Shown here: one piece after another, positions 42,301 through 54,495 of the stretch
How the letters are laid out: every line of letters begins with the position of its first letter
Numbering within the stretch: the stretch's first letter is position 1
Assembly (NCBI GenBank): GCA_011947345.1
Contig: JAAVTG010000229.1
Coordinates: forward strand, 558,001-622,000
Source: Phytophthora quininea
Taxonomy: Eukaryota > Oomycota > Peronosporomycetes > Peronosporales > Peronosporaceae
Direction: 5' to 3'
Length of the DNA stretch: 64,000 nucleotides
The notes under the pieces: generated by a model
What the model saw: only the letters and a program-made list of their open reading frames with translations
Database searches by the model: none
Told to the model about the DNA's origin: nothing
Translations under genes and position numbers: made by a program

Positions 42301-45300
42301 GAGACCAAGACGCCCGCCACGGAGACGCCTGCCACGGAAACCCCGGTGCAGCAGGGCGGCAGCAGCAGCAACGCGTACGGCACTGACGCTCCCTCGACCC
42401 ACACCCCGGTGACCGAGGCGCCTGCGACCGAGACCCCGGAGACCAAGACGCCCGCCACGGAGACGCCTGCCACGGAAACCCCGGTGCAGCAGGGCGGCAG
42501 CAGCAGCAACGCGTACGGCACTGACGCTCCCTCGACCCACACCCCGGTGACCGAGGCGCCTGCGACCGAGACCCCGGAGACCAAGACGCCCGCCACGGAG
42601 ACGCCTGCCACGGAAACCCCGGTGCAGCAGGGCGGCAGCAGCAGCAACGCGTACGGCACTGACGCTCCCTCGACCCACACCCCGGTGACCGAGGCGCCTG
42701 CGACCGAGACCCCGGAGACCAAGACGCCCGCCACGGAGACGCCTGCCACGGAAACCCCGGTGCAGCAGGGCGGCAGCAGCAGCAACGCGTACGGCACTGA
42801 CGCTCCTCGACCCACACCCCGGTGACCGAGGCGCCTGCGACCGAGACCCCGGAGACCAAGACGCCCGCCACGGAGACGCCTGCCACGGAAACCCCGGTGC
42901 AGCAGGGCGGCAGCAGCAGCAACGCGTACGGCACTGACGCTCCCTCGACCCACACCCCGGTGACCGAGGCGCCTGCGACCGAGACCCCGGAGACCAAGAC
43001 GCCCGCCACGGAGACGCCTGCCACGGAAACCCCGGTGCAGCAGGGCGGCAGCAGCAGCAACGCGTACGGCACTGACGCTCCTCGACCCACACCCCGGTGA
43101 CCGAGGCGCCTGCGACCGAGACCCCGGAGACCAAGACGCCCGCCACGGAGACGCCTGCCACGGAAACCCCGGTGCAGCAGGGCGGCAGCAGCAGCAACGC
43201 GTACGGCACTGACGCTCCTCGACCCACACCCCGGTGACCGAGGCGCCTGCGACCGAGACCCCGGAGACCAAGACGCCCGCCACGGAGACGCCTGCCACGG
43301 AAACCCCGGTGCAGCAGGGCGGCAGCAGCAGCAACGCGTACGGCACTGACGCTCCCTCGACCCACACCCCGGTGACCGAGGCGCCTGCGACCGAGACCCC
43401 GGAGACCAAGACGCCCGCCACGGAGACGCCTGCCACGGAAACCCCGGTGCAGCAGGGCGGCAGCAGCAGCAACGCGTACGGCACTGACGCTCCCTCGACC
43501 CACACCCCGGTGACCGAGGCGCCTGCGACCGAGACCCCGGAGACCAAGACGCCCGCCACGGAGACGCCTGCCACGGAAACCCCGGTGCAGCAGGGCGGCA
43601 GCAGCAGCAACGCGTACGGCACTGACGCTCCTCGACCCACACCCCGGTGACCGAGGCGCCTGCGACCGAGACCCCGGAGACCAAGACGCCCGCCACGGAG
43701 ACGCCTGCCACGGAAACCCCGGTGCAGCAGGGCGGCAGCAGCAGCAACGCGTACGGCACTGACGCTCCCTCGACCCACACCCCGGTGACCGAGGCGCCTG
43801 CGACCGAGACCCCGGAGACCAAGACGCCCGCCACGGAGACGCCTGCCACGGAAACCCCGGTGCAGCAGGGCGGCAGCAGCAGCAACGCGTACGGCACTGA
43901 CGCTCCTCGACCCACACCCCGGTGACCGAGGCGCCTGCGACCGAGACCCCGGAGACCAAGACGCCCGCCACGGAGACGCCTGCCACGGAAACCCCGGTGC
44001 AGCAGGGCGGCAGCAGCAGCAACGCGTACGGCACTGACGCTCCCTCGACCCACACCCCGGTGACCGAGGCGCCTGCGACCGAGACCCCGGAGACCAAGAC
44101 GCCCGCCACGGAGACGCCTGCCACGGAAACCCCGGTGCAGCAGGGCGGCAGCAGCAGCAACGCGTACGGCACTGACGCTCCCTCGACCCACACCCCGGTG
44201 ACCGAGGCGCCTGCGACCGAGACCCCGGAGACCAAGACGCCCGCCACGGAGACGCCTGCCACGGAAACCCCGGTGCAGCAGGGCGGCAGCAGCAGCAACG
44301 CGTACGGCACTGACGCTCCTCGACCCACACCCCAGTGACCGAGGCGCCTGCGACCGAGACCCCGGAGACCAAGACGCCCGCCACGGAGACGCCTGCCACG
44401 GAAACCCCGGTGCAGCAGGGCGGCAGCAGCAGCAACGCGTACGGCACTGACGCTCCCTCGACCCACACCCCGGTGACCGAGGCGCCTGCGACCGAGACCC
44501 CGGAGACCAAGACGCCCGCCACGGAGACGCCTGCCACGGAAACCCCGGTGCAGCAGGGCGGCAGCAGCAGCAACGCGTACGGCACTGACGCTCCCTCGAC
44601 CCACACCCCGGTGACCGAGGCGCCTGCGACCGAGACCCCGGAGACCAAGACGCCCGCCACGGAGACGCCTGCCACGGAAACCCCGGTGCAGCAGGGCGGC
44701 AGCAGCAGCAACGCGTACGGCACTGACGCTCCCTCGACCCACACCCCGGTGACCGAGGCGCCTGCGACCGAGACCCCGGAGACCAAGACGCCCGCCACGG
44801 AGACGCCTGCCACGGAAACCCCGGTGCAGCAGGGCGGCAGCAGCAGCAACGCGTACGGCACTGACGCTCCTCGACCCACACCCCGGTGACCGAGGCGCCT
44901 GCGACCGAGACCCCGGAGACCAAGACGCCCGCCACGGAGACGCCTGCCACGGAAACCCCGGTGCAGCAGGGCGGCAGCAGCAGCAACGCGTACGGCACTG
45001 ACGCTCCCTCGACCCACACCCCGGTGACCGAGGCGCCTGCGACCGAGACCCCGGAGACCAAGACGCCCGCCACGGAGACGCCTGCCACGGAAACCCCGGT
45101 GCAGCAGGGCGGCAGCAGCAGCAACGCGTACGGCACTGACGCTCCCTCGACCCACACCCCGGTGACCGAGGCGCCTGCGACCGAGACCCCGGAGACCAAG
45201 ACGCCCGCCACGGAGACGCCTGCCACGGAAACCCCGGTGCAGCAGGGCGGCAGCAGCAGCAACGCGTACGGCACTGACGCTCCCTCGACCCACACCCCGG

Positions 45301-48234
45301 TGACCGAGGCGCCTGCGACCGAGACCCCGGAGACCAAGACGCCCGCCACGGAGACGCCTGCCACGGAAACCCCGGTGCAGCAGGGCGGCAGCAGCAGCAA
45401 CGCGTACGGCACTGACGCTCCCTCGACCCACACCCCGGTGACCGAGGCGCCTGCGACCGAGACCCCGGAGACCAAGACGCCCGCCACGGAGACGCCTGCC
45501 ACGGAAACCCCGGTGCAGCAGGGCGGCAGCAGCAGCAACGCGTACGGCACTGACGCTCCCTCGACCCACACCCCGGTGACCGAGGCGCCTGCGACCGAGA
45601 CCCCGGAGACCAAGACGCCCGCCACGGAGACGCCTGCCACGGAAACCCCGGTGCAGCAGGGCGGCAGCAGCAGCAACGCGTACGGCACTGACGCTCCCTC
45701 GACCCACACCCCGGTGACCGAGGCGCCTGCGACCGAGACCCCGGAGACCAAGACGCCCGCCACGGAGACGCCTGCCACGGAAACCCCGGTGCAGCAGGGC
45801 GGCAGCAGCAGCAACGCGTACGGCACTGACGCTCCCTCGACCCACACCCCGGTGACCGAGGCGCCTGCGACCGAGACCCCGGAGACCAAGACGCCCGCCA
45901 CGGAGACGCCTGCCACGGAAACCCCGGTGCAGCAGGGCGGCAGCAGCAGCAACGCGTACGGCACTGACGCTCCCTCGACCCACACCCCGGTGACCGAGGC
46001 GCCTGCGACCGAGACCCCGGAGACCAAGACGCCCGCCACGGAGACGCCTGCCACGGAAACCCCGGTGCAGCAGGGCGGCAGCAGCAGCAACGCGTACGGC
46101 ACTGACGCTCCCTCGACCCACACCCCGGTGACCGAGGCGCCTGCGACCGAGACCCCGGAGACCAAGACGCCCGCCACGGAGACGCCTGCCACGGAAACCC
46201 CGGTGCAGCAGGGCGGCAGCAGCAGCAACGCGTACGGCACTGACGCTCCCTCGACCCACACCCCGGTGACCGAGGCGCCTGCGACCGAGACCCCGGAGAC
46301 CAAGACGCCCGCCACGGAGACGCCTGCCACGGAAACCCCGGTGCAGCAGGGCGGCAGCAGCAGCAACGCGTACGGCACTGACGCTCCCTCGACCCACACC
46401 CCGGTGACCGAGGCGCCTGCGACCGAGACCCCGGAGACCAAGACGCCCGCCACGGAGACGCCTGCCACGGAAACCCCGGTGCAGCAGGGCGGCAGCAGCA
46501 GCAACGCGTACGGCACTGACGCTCCCTCGACCCACACCCCGGTGACCGAGGCGCCTGCGACCGAGACCCCGGAGACCAAGACGCCCGCCACGGAGACGCC
46601 TGCCACGGAAACCCCGGTGCAGCAGGGCGGCAGCAGCAGCAACGCGTACGGCACTGACGCTCCCTCGACCCACACCCCGGTGACCGAGGCGCCTGCGACC
46701 GAGACCCCGGAGACCAAGACGCCCGCCACGGAGACGCCTGCCACGGAAACCCCGGTGCAGCAGGGCGGCAGCAGCAGCAACGCGTACGGCACTGACGCTC
46801 CCTCGACCCACACCCCGGTGACCGAGGCGCCTGCGACCGAGACCCCGGAGACCAAGACGCCCGCCACGGAGACGCCTGCCACGGAAACCCCGGTGCAGCA
46901 GGGCGGCAGCAGCAGCAACGCGTACGGCACTGACGCTCCCTCGACCCACACCCCGGTGACCGAGGCGCCTGCGACCGAGACCCCGGAGACCAAGACGCCC
47001 GCCACGGAGACGCCTGCCACGGAAACCCCGGTGCAGCAGGGCGGCAGCAGCAGCAACGCGTACGGCACTGACGCTCCCTCGACCCACACCCCGGTGACCG
47101 AGGCGCCTGCGACCGAGACCCCGGAGACCAAGACGCCCGCCACGGAGACGCCTGCCACGGAAACCCCGGTGCAGCAGGGCGGCAGCAGCAGCAACGCGTA
47201 CGGCACTGACGCTCCCTCGACCCACACCCCGGTGACCGAGGCGCCTGCGACCGAGACCCCGGAGACCAAGACGCCCGCCACGGAGACGCCTGCCACGGAA
47301 ACCCCGGTGCAGCAGGGCGGCAGCAGCAGCAACGCGTACGGCACTGACGCTCCCTCGACCCACACCCCGGTGACCGAGGCGCCTGCGACCGAGACCCCGG
47401 AGACCAAGACGCCCGCCACGGAGACGCCTGCCACGGAAACCCCGGTGCAGCAGGGCGGCAGCAGCAGCAACGCGTACGGCACTGACGCTCCTCGACCCAC
47501 ACCCCGGTGACCGAGGCGCCTGCGACCGAGACCCCGGAGACCAAGACGCCCGCCACGGAGACGCCTGCCACGGAAACCCCGGTGCAGCAGGGCGGCAGCA
47601 GCAGCAACGCGTACGGCACTGACGCTCCCTCGACCCACACCCCGGTGACCGAGGCGCCTGCGACCGAGACCCCGGAGACCAAGACGCCCGCCACGGAGAC
47701 GCCTGCCACGGAAACCCCGGTGCAGCAGGGCGGCAGCAGCAGCAACGCGTACGGCACTGACGCTCCCTCGACCCACACCCCGGTGACCGAGGCGCCTGCG
47801 ACCGAGACCCCGGAGACCAAGACGCCCGCCACGGAGACGCCTGCCACGGAAACCCCGGTGCAGCAGGGCGGCAGCAGCAGCAACGCGTACGGCACTGACG
47901 CTCCCTCGACCCACACCCCGGTGACCGAGGCGCCTGCGACCGAGACCCCGGAGACCAAGACGCCCGCCACGGAGACGCCTGCCACGGAAACCCCGGTGCA
48001 GCAGGGCGGCAGCAGCAGCAACGCCTACTCTGGAACTGATGGATCGTCCAACGAGAATGGATATTACGAAGAAGGCCAGCCTGCTCAGGAGTACTTTGAC
48101 GTCAGCAACGAAAATGGGAGTCGACGGAGCAGTCAGTCGACGAGAATGCGTACGGTGAGGAATACACCACGCAGCAGTCGGACTATGTCACCTCGAGCGA
48201 CTACAGCCCGCGTCGTCTGCGCAGCAACTTTTAG
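39336..48234 (+). CDS. Secreted giant Thr/Pro-rich repeat protein (CAR/mucin-like)
   Basis: A signal peptide (MLSCKTFLRLFAVAVALSDF) is followed by a Ser/Thr-rich leader with several frame breaks, then about 59 copies of a 46-residue unit (PSTHTPVTEAPATETPETKT, then PATETPATETPVQQGGSSSN and AYGTDA). A short acidic tail follows (ENAYGEEYTTQQSDYVTSSD) and ends RRLRSNF at 48234. The dense TxxP pattern resembles the cyst-germination-specific acidic repeat proteins of Phytophthora, thought to be heavily O-glycosylated, mucin-like coats of germinating cysts; that role is inferred. Twelve unit junctions have CC where the others have CCC, flipping the frame each time, and GGG near 48117 lacks one G. 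Full product would be near 2,950 residues. Confidence 0.75.
39916..48030 (+). repeat. Coding satellite of about 59 near-identical 138-bp units
   Basis: Each unit is 138 bp (46 codons). The copies differ almost only by the CCC/CC junction length and by a G-to-A change (CCAGTGACC) at about 40752 and 44332. The counts between frame breaks are 4, 3, 3, 11, 2, 1, 3, 2, 3, 4, 19 and 4 units. There are no spacers, so it is not a CRISPR array. Confidence 0.93.
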
Positions 48235-48350
48235 AGCTTGCGGTATCCATGGGTAATACATTTCCTTTTTGTCATCCTGTTTGGCGCGAAATTTATAACG
48301 TACTCTCTAAACAACCCTCCCTTTTAAGAGTAGTAGTTGATTTGCTAGTA

Positions 48351-50565
48351 TGGAGGAGTACGACCGCGAGGCGCCGCTTTTCGACCGGCGCTTCCACGTG
48401 CTGGTGCAGTACCCGGACCGCGACGAGAAGCTGTTGCCGCTCACCATCCGCCTGCTCTCGGGCGTGCGCGTGCGTCCGCCAGCTCCTTCTTCCTAATAAT
48501 TCATCTTTCTTCTAAACTATACATTATATGTATCTTCCCATAGCAAAATGCTGCCAAGAACCAGAAGGAGCGCGTCATGCGCGTGGAGATGACGGACGAC
48601 GACGGCGCAGACCCGTACTTCCTGTACCTGTGGAGCGTCTCGGAGGAGGAATTCCACGAGCTAAAGGCCCAGCAGAGACTGCTGGTGGACTTTGCCACGT
48701 TCCCAGCCAACCTCATTGAACTGCTGCAGTGCTGTCTTAAGGACAGCAAGAAAATCGCTCAAGAGAAGGAGGAAAGTCGAGAAACAACAGAAGAAGAAAA
48801 AATGAGGACAATTCTAATGAAGACACAAACAAGAAGACCAGAACTGCGGGACCAATTCCTCTAAGGTACACAGCTTCATAAGTTTTTGTATTGATTTTTT
48901 TATTTAACGTTATTTTTTGTAGTTATTTGGCGGTCTTGAACACGTCGGACGCCAACGGACAGTCGATATTCAGCATTGTGGAGACAAATCCGTTCAAGCA
49001 GTTGACGCACTTGTCGCTGCGGTTCATCCCGGGTGATGATGCTGCAATTAAAGCGTATTTGGCGGCGCGGTTGGCGCAGGTTGGAGCGAGTCGACGCTCC
49101 TTGTCGTCCTCTTTAAAACAGACGAGTGAGGAGCTGCAGCTTACGCAGCTAAGCGAATCCAAACTGCAGAAGCAATTGGAGTCGTTAGGGTATGAAACAG
49201 AGTCGACGCTCTCGCAGGAGAAAATGAGGTTTGCGGAAGACCTGGACGCCCAACGTAAGGAGGCTGCGGACCTTCTGAAGACGCGGGAGAACGAGCTCAA
49301 CGCCAAGATTGATGCGCTGGTTGAAAGATACGAAAAAGAGGTATGATATGTGGGGCAAATGCCTACAGGAAAATGATAATTGCTGATCAATACTTTGTTA
49401 TTGTAGCTGCAAGCATTGAAGGCGACAGCAAAGGCAAGCGACGCGCAAGTGCACGACTTGAGCAAGCAGAAATACCAGCACGAAATGCAGATCGAGCACC
49501 TGGTTGCGAAGTCTCAAGATCTCACTCAGGGCAGAAGTTCCCTCTCTGTGGAGGTGGATGAACTGCGCACACAAAACAAAGAGTTAGATCAGAAAGTATT
49601 TCAACAGGAGAAACAGATCAATGCGTTACAGGTGCGAGCCGACTCGCTCCAACAGCAACTTGCAGACAAGGAGGAAGTGATCAGGAAAACCACAGACCTC
49701 CTGCAGTCGGCGAAGCAGCACAATGAAGAGGTCGACGAGTCGCTGAAGATGTACAGAGACAATCACGCAAGACTGCAGCAGAAATTGGAGCTCAGTATCT
49801 CTGAAATCAACAAGGTAAGCAGCGCATCAGAAGCCACGACGAGGTTATGGCAGGCTTTTATTAACCAGTTGCGTCGCTCTCAGGGGAACGAGATCATTGA
49901 GCGCATCCAGAATGAAAACCATGCGCTGAAGTCCAAGATGCGGATGAAGGCCAAAATCATTAAACAACAAGAACAGGTACGGCATGTTGTGTTAGAATAG
50001 TAAGGTGTGCTGGATCTGATACTTTGTCCACTTAGTTCGTTGAAGAAAAGCAACTACAGCGTGAAGAAGCGCTTCTGGAGCTCAAATCGGTAAAGGACGA
50101 TATCCGTAAGCGCGACGAGCACATTGCCACGCTAAAGGTACGACTTTCCTTGCCAAGGGTGGTTGCTTTTGTAGCGATATATCCTCACACTTTACTACGA
50201 ACAGGACACAATAAAGGAGCTGAGCCAAAAGCTAGAGGACAGCAACAAGCTCCTGGCATCGAATCAGCAAGGTATGCTGCTGTCTGTTCAAGGTTTTGCA
50301 ATTCTCATAGGTTTAAGGTCGCTAACCATTTTGTTTTTCTTGTAGTCATCACGTGGCTGAACAAGGAGATCAACGAGGCGCAGCTCGGACACCAGCGGAG
50401 ATCAACTGCTCATCCATCAGTGCTTGCATTCCGTCCTTCCGACAAGGTAAAACCTACTTGCTCCTACACCACTGAAGCGCCAACTCACTCTTGTTATTCC
50501 CACGACAGAGTGCCGCAACAGAATCCAGACCACCGTCGCAGTACACGTCCAGTCTCCAGTCATAG
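48351..50565 (+). CDS. SAS6: Centriolar cartwheel protein SAS-6
   Basis: The SAS-6 head domain is encoded by the first exons: FDRRFHVLVQYPDRDEKLLP, RVMRVEMTDDDGADPYFLYL, LLVDFATFPANLIELLQCC, then YLAVLNTSDANGQSIFSIVE and FKQLTHLSLRFIPGDD. A long coiled coil follows, then VITWLNKEINEAQLG, a motif near the SAS-6 C-terminus, and a short Ser-rich end at 50565. It forms the ninefold hub of basal bodies, needed for zoospore flagella. Seven to nine small introns with GT..AG ends are seen, for example 48471-48545, 48865-48921, 49342-49406 and 49816-49883. One A is missing from the A6 run near 48795-48800; with it, the reading enters the next exon in phase. Confidence 0.88.
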
Positions 50566-50612
50566 CCACCTGGAAAACACTCCTACGGACTCAATACAGT
50601 ATTCCTTTGACG

Positions 50613-51347
50613 CTAGATGATCAATCCTCCGTCGATTCGAATGCACTGTCCTGTGATGTAGGCCGCGTCGTCGCTGGCCAAGAAGGCCACCAGCTTGAAA
50701 CCTCCTCGGCTTTGCCAAGTCGTCCCAGCGTCACATTCCCGAGCACATTTGCCTTCGCTGCGTCCGTCATGGCCTTCGTCATGTCGGTTTCAATGAAGCC
50801 TGGCTCGACCAAATTCACTCGGATGTTGCGACTGCCGAGCTCCTTGGCCAAGGACTTGGTGACCCCAACCAGCCCCGACTTGGACGCGCTGTAAGCGACC
50901 TGGCCGACGTTCCCCTGGGCACCGACCACGCTGCCGATGTTGATGATGCTGCCATGCCGACTCTGCATCATCGTCTTGGCCACCGCCTTGCACATGTGCA
51001 CGGGGGCCACCAAATTAGTCAGCAGCAGCTCGTCCAGCTCTTCATCTTTGAGTCTCAGCAGCAGACTGTCTTTCGAGATCCCTGCAGTGTTGACCAGAGC
51101 GGAGACCGGCCCCAACTCCTTCGTCACGTGGGTCACGACATTTGATGCAGCTTGGGAGCCTTCACCACCACGAACTGGACAGCTGTACGCGACGGGAGGA
51201 CGTCCGGGGAGATGGAATTTGCAGCTTTCTGAGCTCGCCTGAGGTCTCTAGAAGTGATCGCCACCGTCCAGCCCTGCCGGTGGAGCTGCTGAGCCACAGC
51301 AAAGCCGATGCCGCGACTGCCACCCGTCACCAGCGCCACCCGGACAT
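50613..51347 (-). CDS. 3-oxoacyl-ACP reductase-like SDR (FabG type)
   Basis: The classical short-chain dehydrogenase plan is present: VTGGSRGIGFAVAQQL (cofactor loop TGxxxGIG), SALVNTAGISKDSLLLRLKD (FabG-like NAG region), GSIINIGSVVGAQGNVGQVA with the catalytic Ser, YSASKSG with the Tyr and Lys, VEPGFIETDMT and a C-terminal IDGG. It would reduce 3-oxoacyl-ACP with NADPH in type II fatty acid synthesis, mitochondrial in this kind of organism, though no targeting peptide is evident. Frame breaks lie in plus-strand CCC near 51340, near 51165, and in AAA near 50687. One base at each restores the family reading, from the start at 51347 to the stop at 50613. It is convergent with SAS-6, 47 bp apart. 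Confidence 0.8.
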
Positions 51348-51522
51348 GCTATTGGTACCGAGATCGAGGTACGAGATTAGCCTCAACTTCAGCAGGTGTG
51401 CTCCGTCCTCACTGCTTCGATGTCTACGACTCACATGTGGAGCTACTTCAGCGTCTGTCCAGTGGAAAACTTTGGCACGGACACCGCTAGACATTCCTCA
51501 ATCTTCAAGCAATCCAACAACA

Positions 51523-52350
51523 ATGACGATCAAGCAGCGCAGTGCGGCCCCGACCAAGGCAACAGCAATGGCTCCCTTCGACATGAGTGAACTGCTTTCC
51601 ATTTCCAGCGACGTCTTCACTGGCGGACGCAAAACTCCCAGGCCAAAGGGCTCGACAGCGTCAAGGTATGGAGCCTACAACGTGCTCGCCAGCTCCGCAA
51701 GAATGACTTTGAGCTGTACAAGAAGTTCCACGACTTCTTCACGACCGAGGATGCGGCAATTGCAGGTGTGATCGACGGCAAGTCTAGTGTCAAACGTGAG
51801 CAGGTGGATGCTTGGCTACGTGGTTCGTTGAGTAGCAAAGCAATTGCCTGCCTTGCATCCCTCAAGGAAAGTCAGCAGGCGCTGTTGGCGCTGCTGACCG
51901 TGGCGTCCGCCTTCTCAAAGTACGGCGAGCGCGAGCTCGTCCGCAAGTTCACGGCCGGCGACATGGCAGCCCGCACCAGCCCTCGCATCAGCGGCAAGAA
52001 GCAGCAGCAGCAGAAGACCAGAGCTGTCGTCCGCAATGCTGCTCCTTCGGCACAGAAGACCGTCTTGCTGACGAACTAGCAGAGCGCTCAGCAAAAAAGT
52101 TGCAGTCGACTCCACCACCAGCTCCAGTGACTGTCGTGACCAAGACCAAGCCTACGCACAGCAAGAACGTGGCGCCAGCGAAGGTCACTCAGCAGAAGCA
52201 ATCGGTTGCAAAAAGTCTGGTGTGAAGACCGTCATGACGGTGAAGACCAAGTCGACGGCGTGGGTAGGGCCCGTTCCACCCACAGTGTTGCAGACGTTCA
52301 TTGTCCACGACCCCAGTCGTATCAACGTCACCCCGCGTCTTCAGGGATGA
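51523..52350 (+). CDS. Unrecognised basic protein
   Basis: The protein starts MTIKQRSAAPTKATAMAPFD. A helical middle follows (DFELYKKFHDFFTTEDAAIA, VDAWLRGSLSSKAIACLASL), then a Lys/Pro/Thr-rich tail (PPPAPVTVVTKTKPTHSKN) and the end VTPRLQG. No family is recognised. Three one-base breaks, in GGG near 51648, near 52035 and in AAAAA near 52211, interrupt a reading that is otherwise continuous and has coding character. The tail suggests a disordered, nucleic-acid- or cytoskeleton-binding segment, but that is a guess. Confidence 0.5.
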
Positions 52351-52655
52351 GAACAATGCCACACTGGTATTGGATGTGAGTTTTGCTGTAGTTAATCGTC
52401 GTAGCGTAGCAATAAGTGCCTTGAGCGAATGAAACTAGTGCACGCAGCAGCCCCTGCACTGTTGACGAACCAAAGCGCATTCGTCTTGACGTCGAACACT
52501 CCCTGGATTCCAAGCGGTCTTGTACACAGAGACCAAGCACAACCAGTTGACATGCATCCATGCATCTTTGATGACCCCATCCTCTTGTCCTATTGCTGTC
52601 CCTCTCATTCGCCGATCTTCCGGGCCCCGATCAAGTCTCCAAGCACCAAAACAAC
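52351..52655. other. Intergenic, upstream of the lactonase-like gene
   Basis: No gene or clear motif is seen. Confidence 0.4.
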
Positions 52656-53737
52656 ATGCCGACGCTCTACGTAGGAACGTACACCCGCAAGGAAGGCCAC
52701 GTGGACGGCCACGCCAAGGGCATCCACGCCTACTCGTTCGACGATCTGACCGGTGCTCTCAAGCTCTTGATCGTCACGGAAGGCGCCGGTATCAATCCAT
52801 CCTACGTGTTCGGCTCCGACTCGGTGCTCTATGCAGTGAACGAGTGCAACGAGCCATCGGAGCTCCGCCCCGGAGAGGAGACGGGCTTCGTCTCGGCCTA
52901 CAAAATGGAGCAGGACGGCAAGCTGACGCAGATCAGTCGCTACGAGACCGGCGGCACCTTCCCGTGCCACGTGGCGCTCAGTCCTAACGGAGACTTTGTG
53001 TCCGTCGCCAACTACGGTGGTGGCAGTCTGTCCCTGTACCCGGTCAATGGTGACGGGTCTCTAGACGCTGCGTGTGACCACCACCGCTACTCCGGGGCGA
53101 GTTTGGTCATTCCGGACCGTCAGGAAGCGTCCCACATCCACAGTACGGCGTGGACCCCACGGGGCTCGTCGCGGCTGATCTGGGCAACGACCGAGTGGTG
53201 CAGTACAAGCTCAACACGGCTACCAAGAAGCTCATGAAGGAGGAATTCATCGCTCGTCCGCCTGGATCGGGACCGCGCCACTTTGCCATTCTGCCGGAGC
53301 GGGAAGTTGGCTACGTGATCAATGAGCTGGACAACACCATCGGCGTGTATCCGTTGGACCCCAAGACCGGCAAGTTGGGCAGTGAGGCTCTGCAGAACAT
53401 CTCGACGCTGCCGGAGAACTACTCGGGACCTGCTGCCCTCGCGTCCGACATCCACGTCTCGTCCTGCGGCAAGTTTGTGTTTGCAGCCACGCGCTTTTAC
53501 AACAGCATCGCCAGCTACAAGATCCTGCCCAGCCGACAGCTTGAGCTCGTGGAGATCATCCCTACGCGCGGTGACACCCCTCGTGACATCCTCGTGTACA
53601 AGAACTTCTTGCTGGCACTCAACCAGGACACCAACAGCCTCGACGTCTTCCGAGTGAACGGAGAGACCGGCAAACTCACCTACACTGGCAACTCGGTGGA
53701 GTGCCCGTCGCCGTCGTCCATGTTCATCGCTGAGTAA
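52656..53737 (+). CDS. 6-phosphogluconolactonase-like seven-bladed propeller
   Basis: The protein starts MPTLYVGTYTRKEGH and shows the repeating blade pattern of the lactonase (YbhE/Pgl) family: GIHAYSFDDLTGAL, NPSYVFGSDSVLYAVNE, FPCHVALSPNGDFVSVANYG, then GSGPRHFAILPEREVGYVIN, ENYSGPAALASDIHVSSCGK and GDTPRDILVYKNFLLALNQD. Bacterial members hydrolyse 6-phosphogluconolactone in the pentose phosphate pathway; eukaryotic members may act on other lactones. It is probably cytosolic, since no signal is present. One base is missing near 53145, where HSTA should continue into VDPTGLVAADLGNDRV; after that the reading is clean to 53737. Confidence 0.85.
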
Positions 53738-53794
53738 AGGTAGCAATCGATCAAGAAACGTAAATGGAAGTGTTTGTTTCATTGAGTGGCACGG

Positions 53795-54408
53795 CTACCG
53801 ATCTTCGGATAGCATGGCATACATCTTCTCTGCAACTTCCTTCACTGATTCTCGCGCTGGGATGTTGCTCGTGATTTTCATCGCTGTTGTATTGCGTTGA
53901 ATAGTATCGTTCAGAATTCTCGAGAAACACCATATCTCGAAATCCGTGACGATGTTGTAAACTGTTGACAGCCCGTCGACAGCCGCCAGCACCTCGCTTC
54001 CAACGTACTAGTAAGCTTGAGCAAGTTCGATGTCAATGCCGCATACAACCGATCAATTTAACCGTCCGGGATAGCCTTCGATGGCTGCTGGAATTGGCAG
54101 ATATTATTTTGTCGACGTCCTTGAAGAGCAAGCAGGTGGATGAATCGCCAGACTTGATGGTCTTTGCTTTGTTATTACTGTCGAATACTTCATTCAATTC
54201 TTCCTACCTGCGCTTGCGACACGGGTGGACCGGCTTGGCGGATCCAATCTGCCAAAGCTGGTCTGGAACAGCCACCAAAGCATGGATTTCTTCTTCCCCG
54301 GCGTCGTCGTCGTCTGGGAAACTGAAGGCGGGGTTCGAAATCAGCAACCTCGGGTCCATTTTGAATGAGCATGTTCACGACAAAGATGCGGTTGTCACTG
54401 AGCACCAC
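53795..54408 (-). pseudogene. Decayed unrecognised gene
   Basis: Minus-strand pieces look coding but lie in different frames with stops between them: DNRIFVVNMLIQNGPEVADF and an acidic DDDDAGEEEIHALV block at 54400-54230, KDVDKIISANSSSHRRLSRT near 54130-54050, and TVYNIVTDFEIWCFSRILND to MLSEDR at 53992-53795. The order and direction agree, suggesting a single gene of about 200 residues, either broken or with introns and lost bases. I do not recognise the family. It sits between the lactonase-like gene and the START-like pair. Confidence 0.35.
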
Positions 54409-54495
54409 ACACGCCAGCGCCTTCGTTGGAAGGAGTCAACAACAAAGAACAAGTCATTTCTCATCAATTATGAGTGTTTAAATGAAAGTGCTTTT

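Noticed and set aside
39817..48021. Very long minus-strand open frames of about 2,500-2,700 codons
   Set aside because: They are the antisense of the 138-bp repeat, exist in all three frames, have no start context or domain, and follow from unit composition.
39916..48030. CRISPR-like array
   Set aside because: The units are contiguous 138-bp coding repeats without spacers, in a eukaryotic gene.
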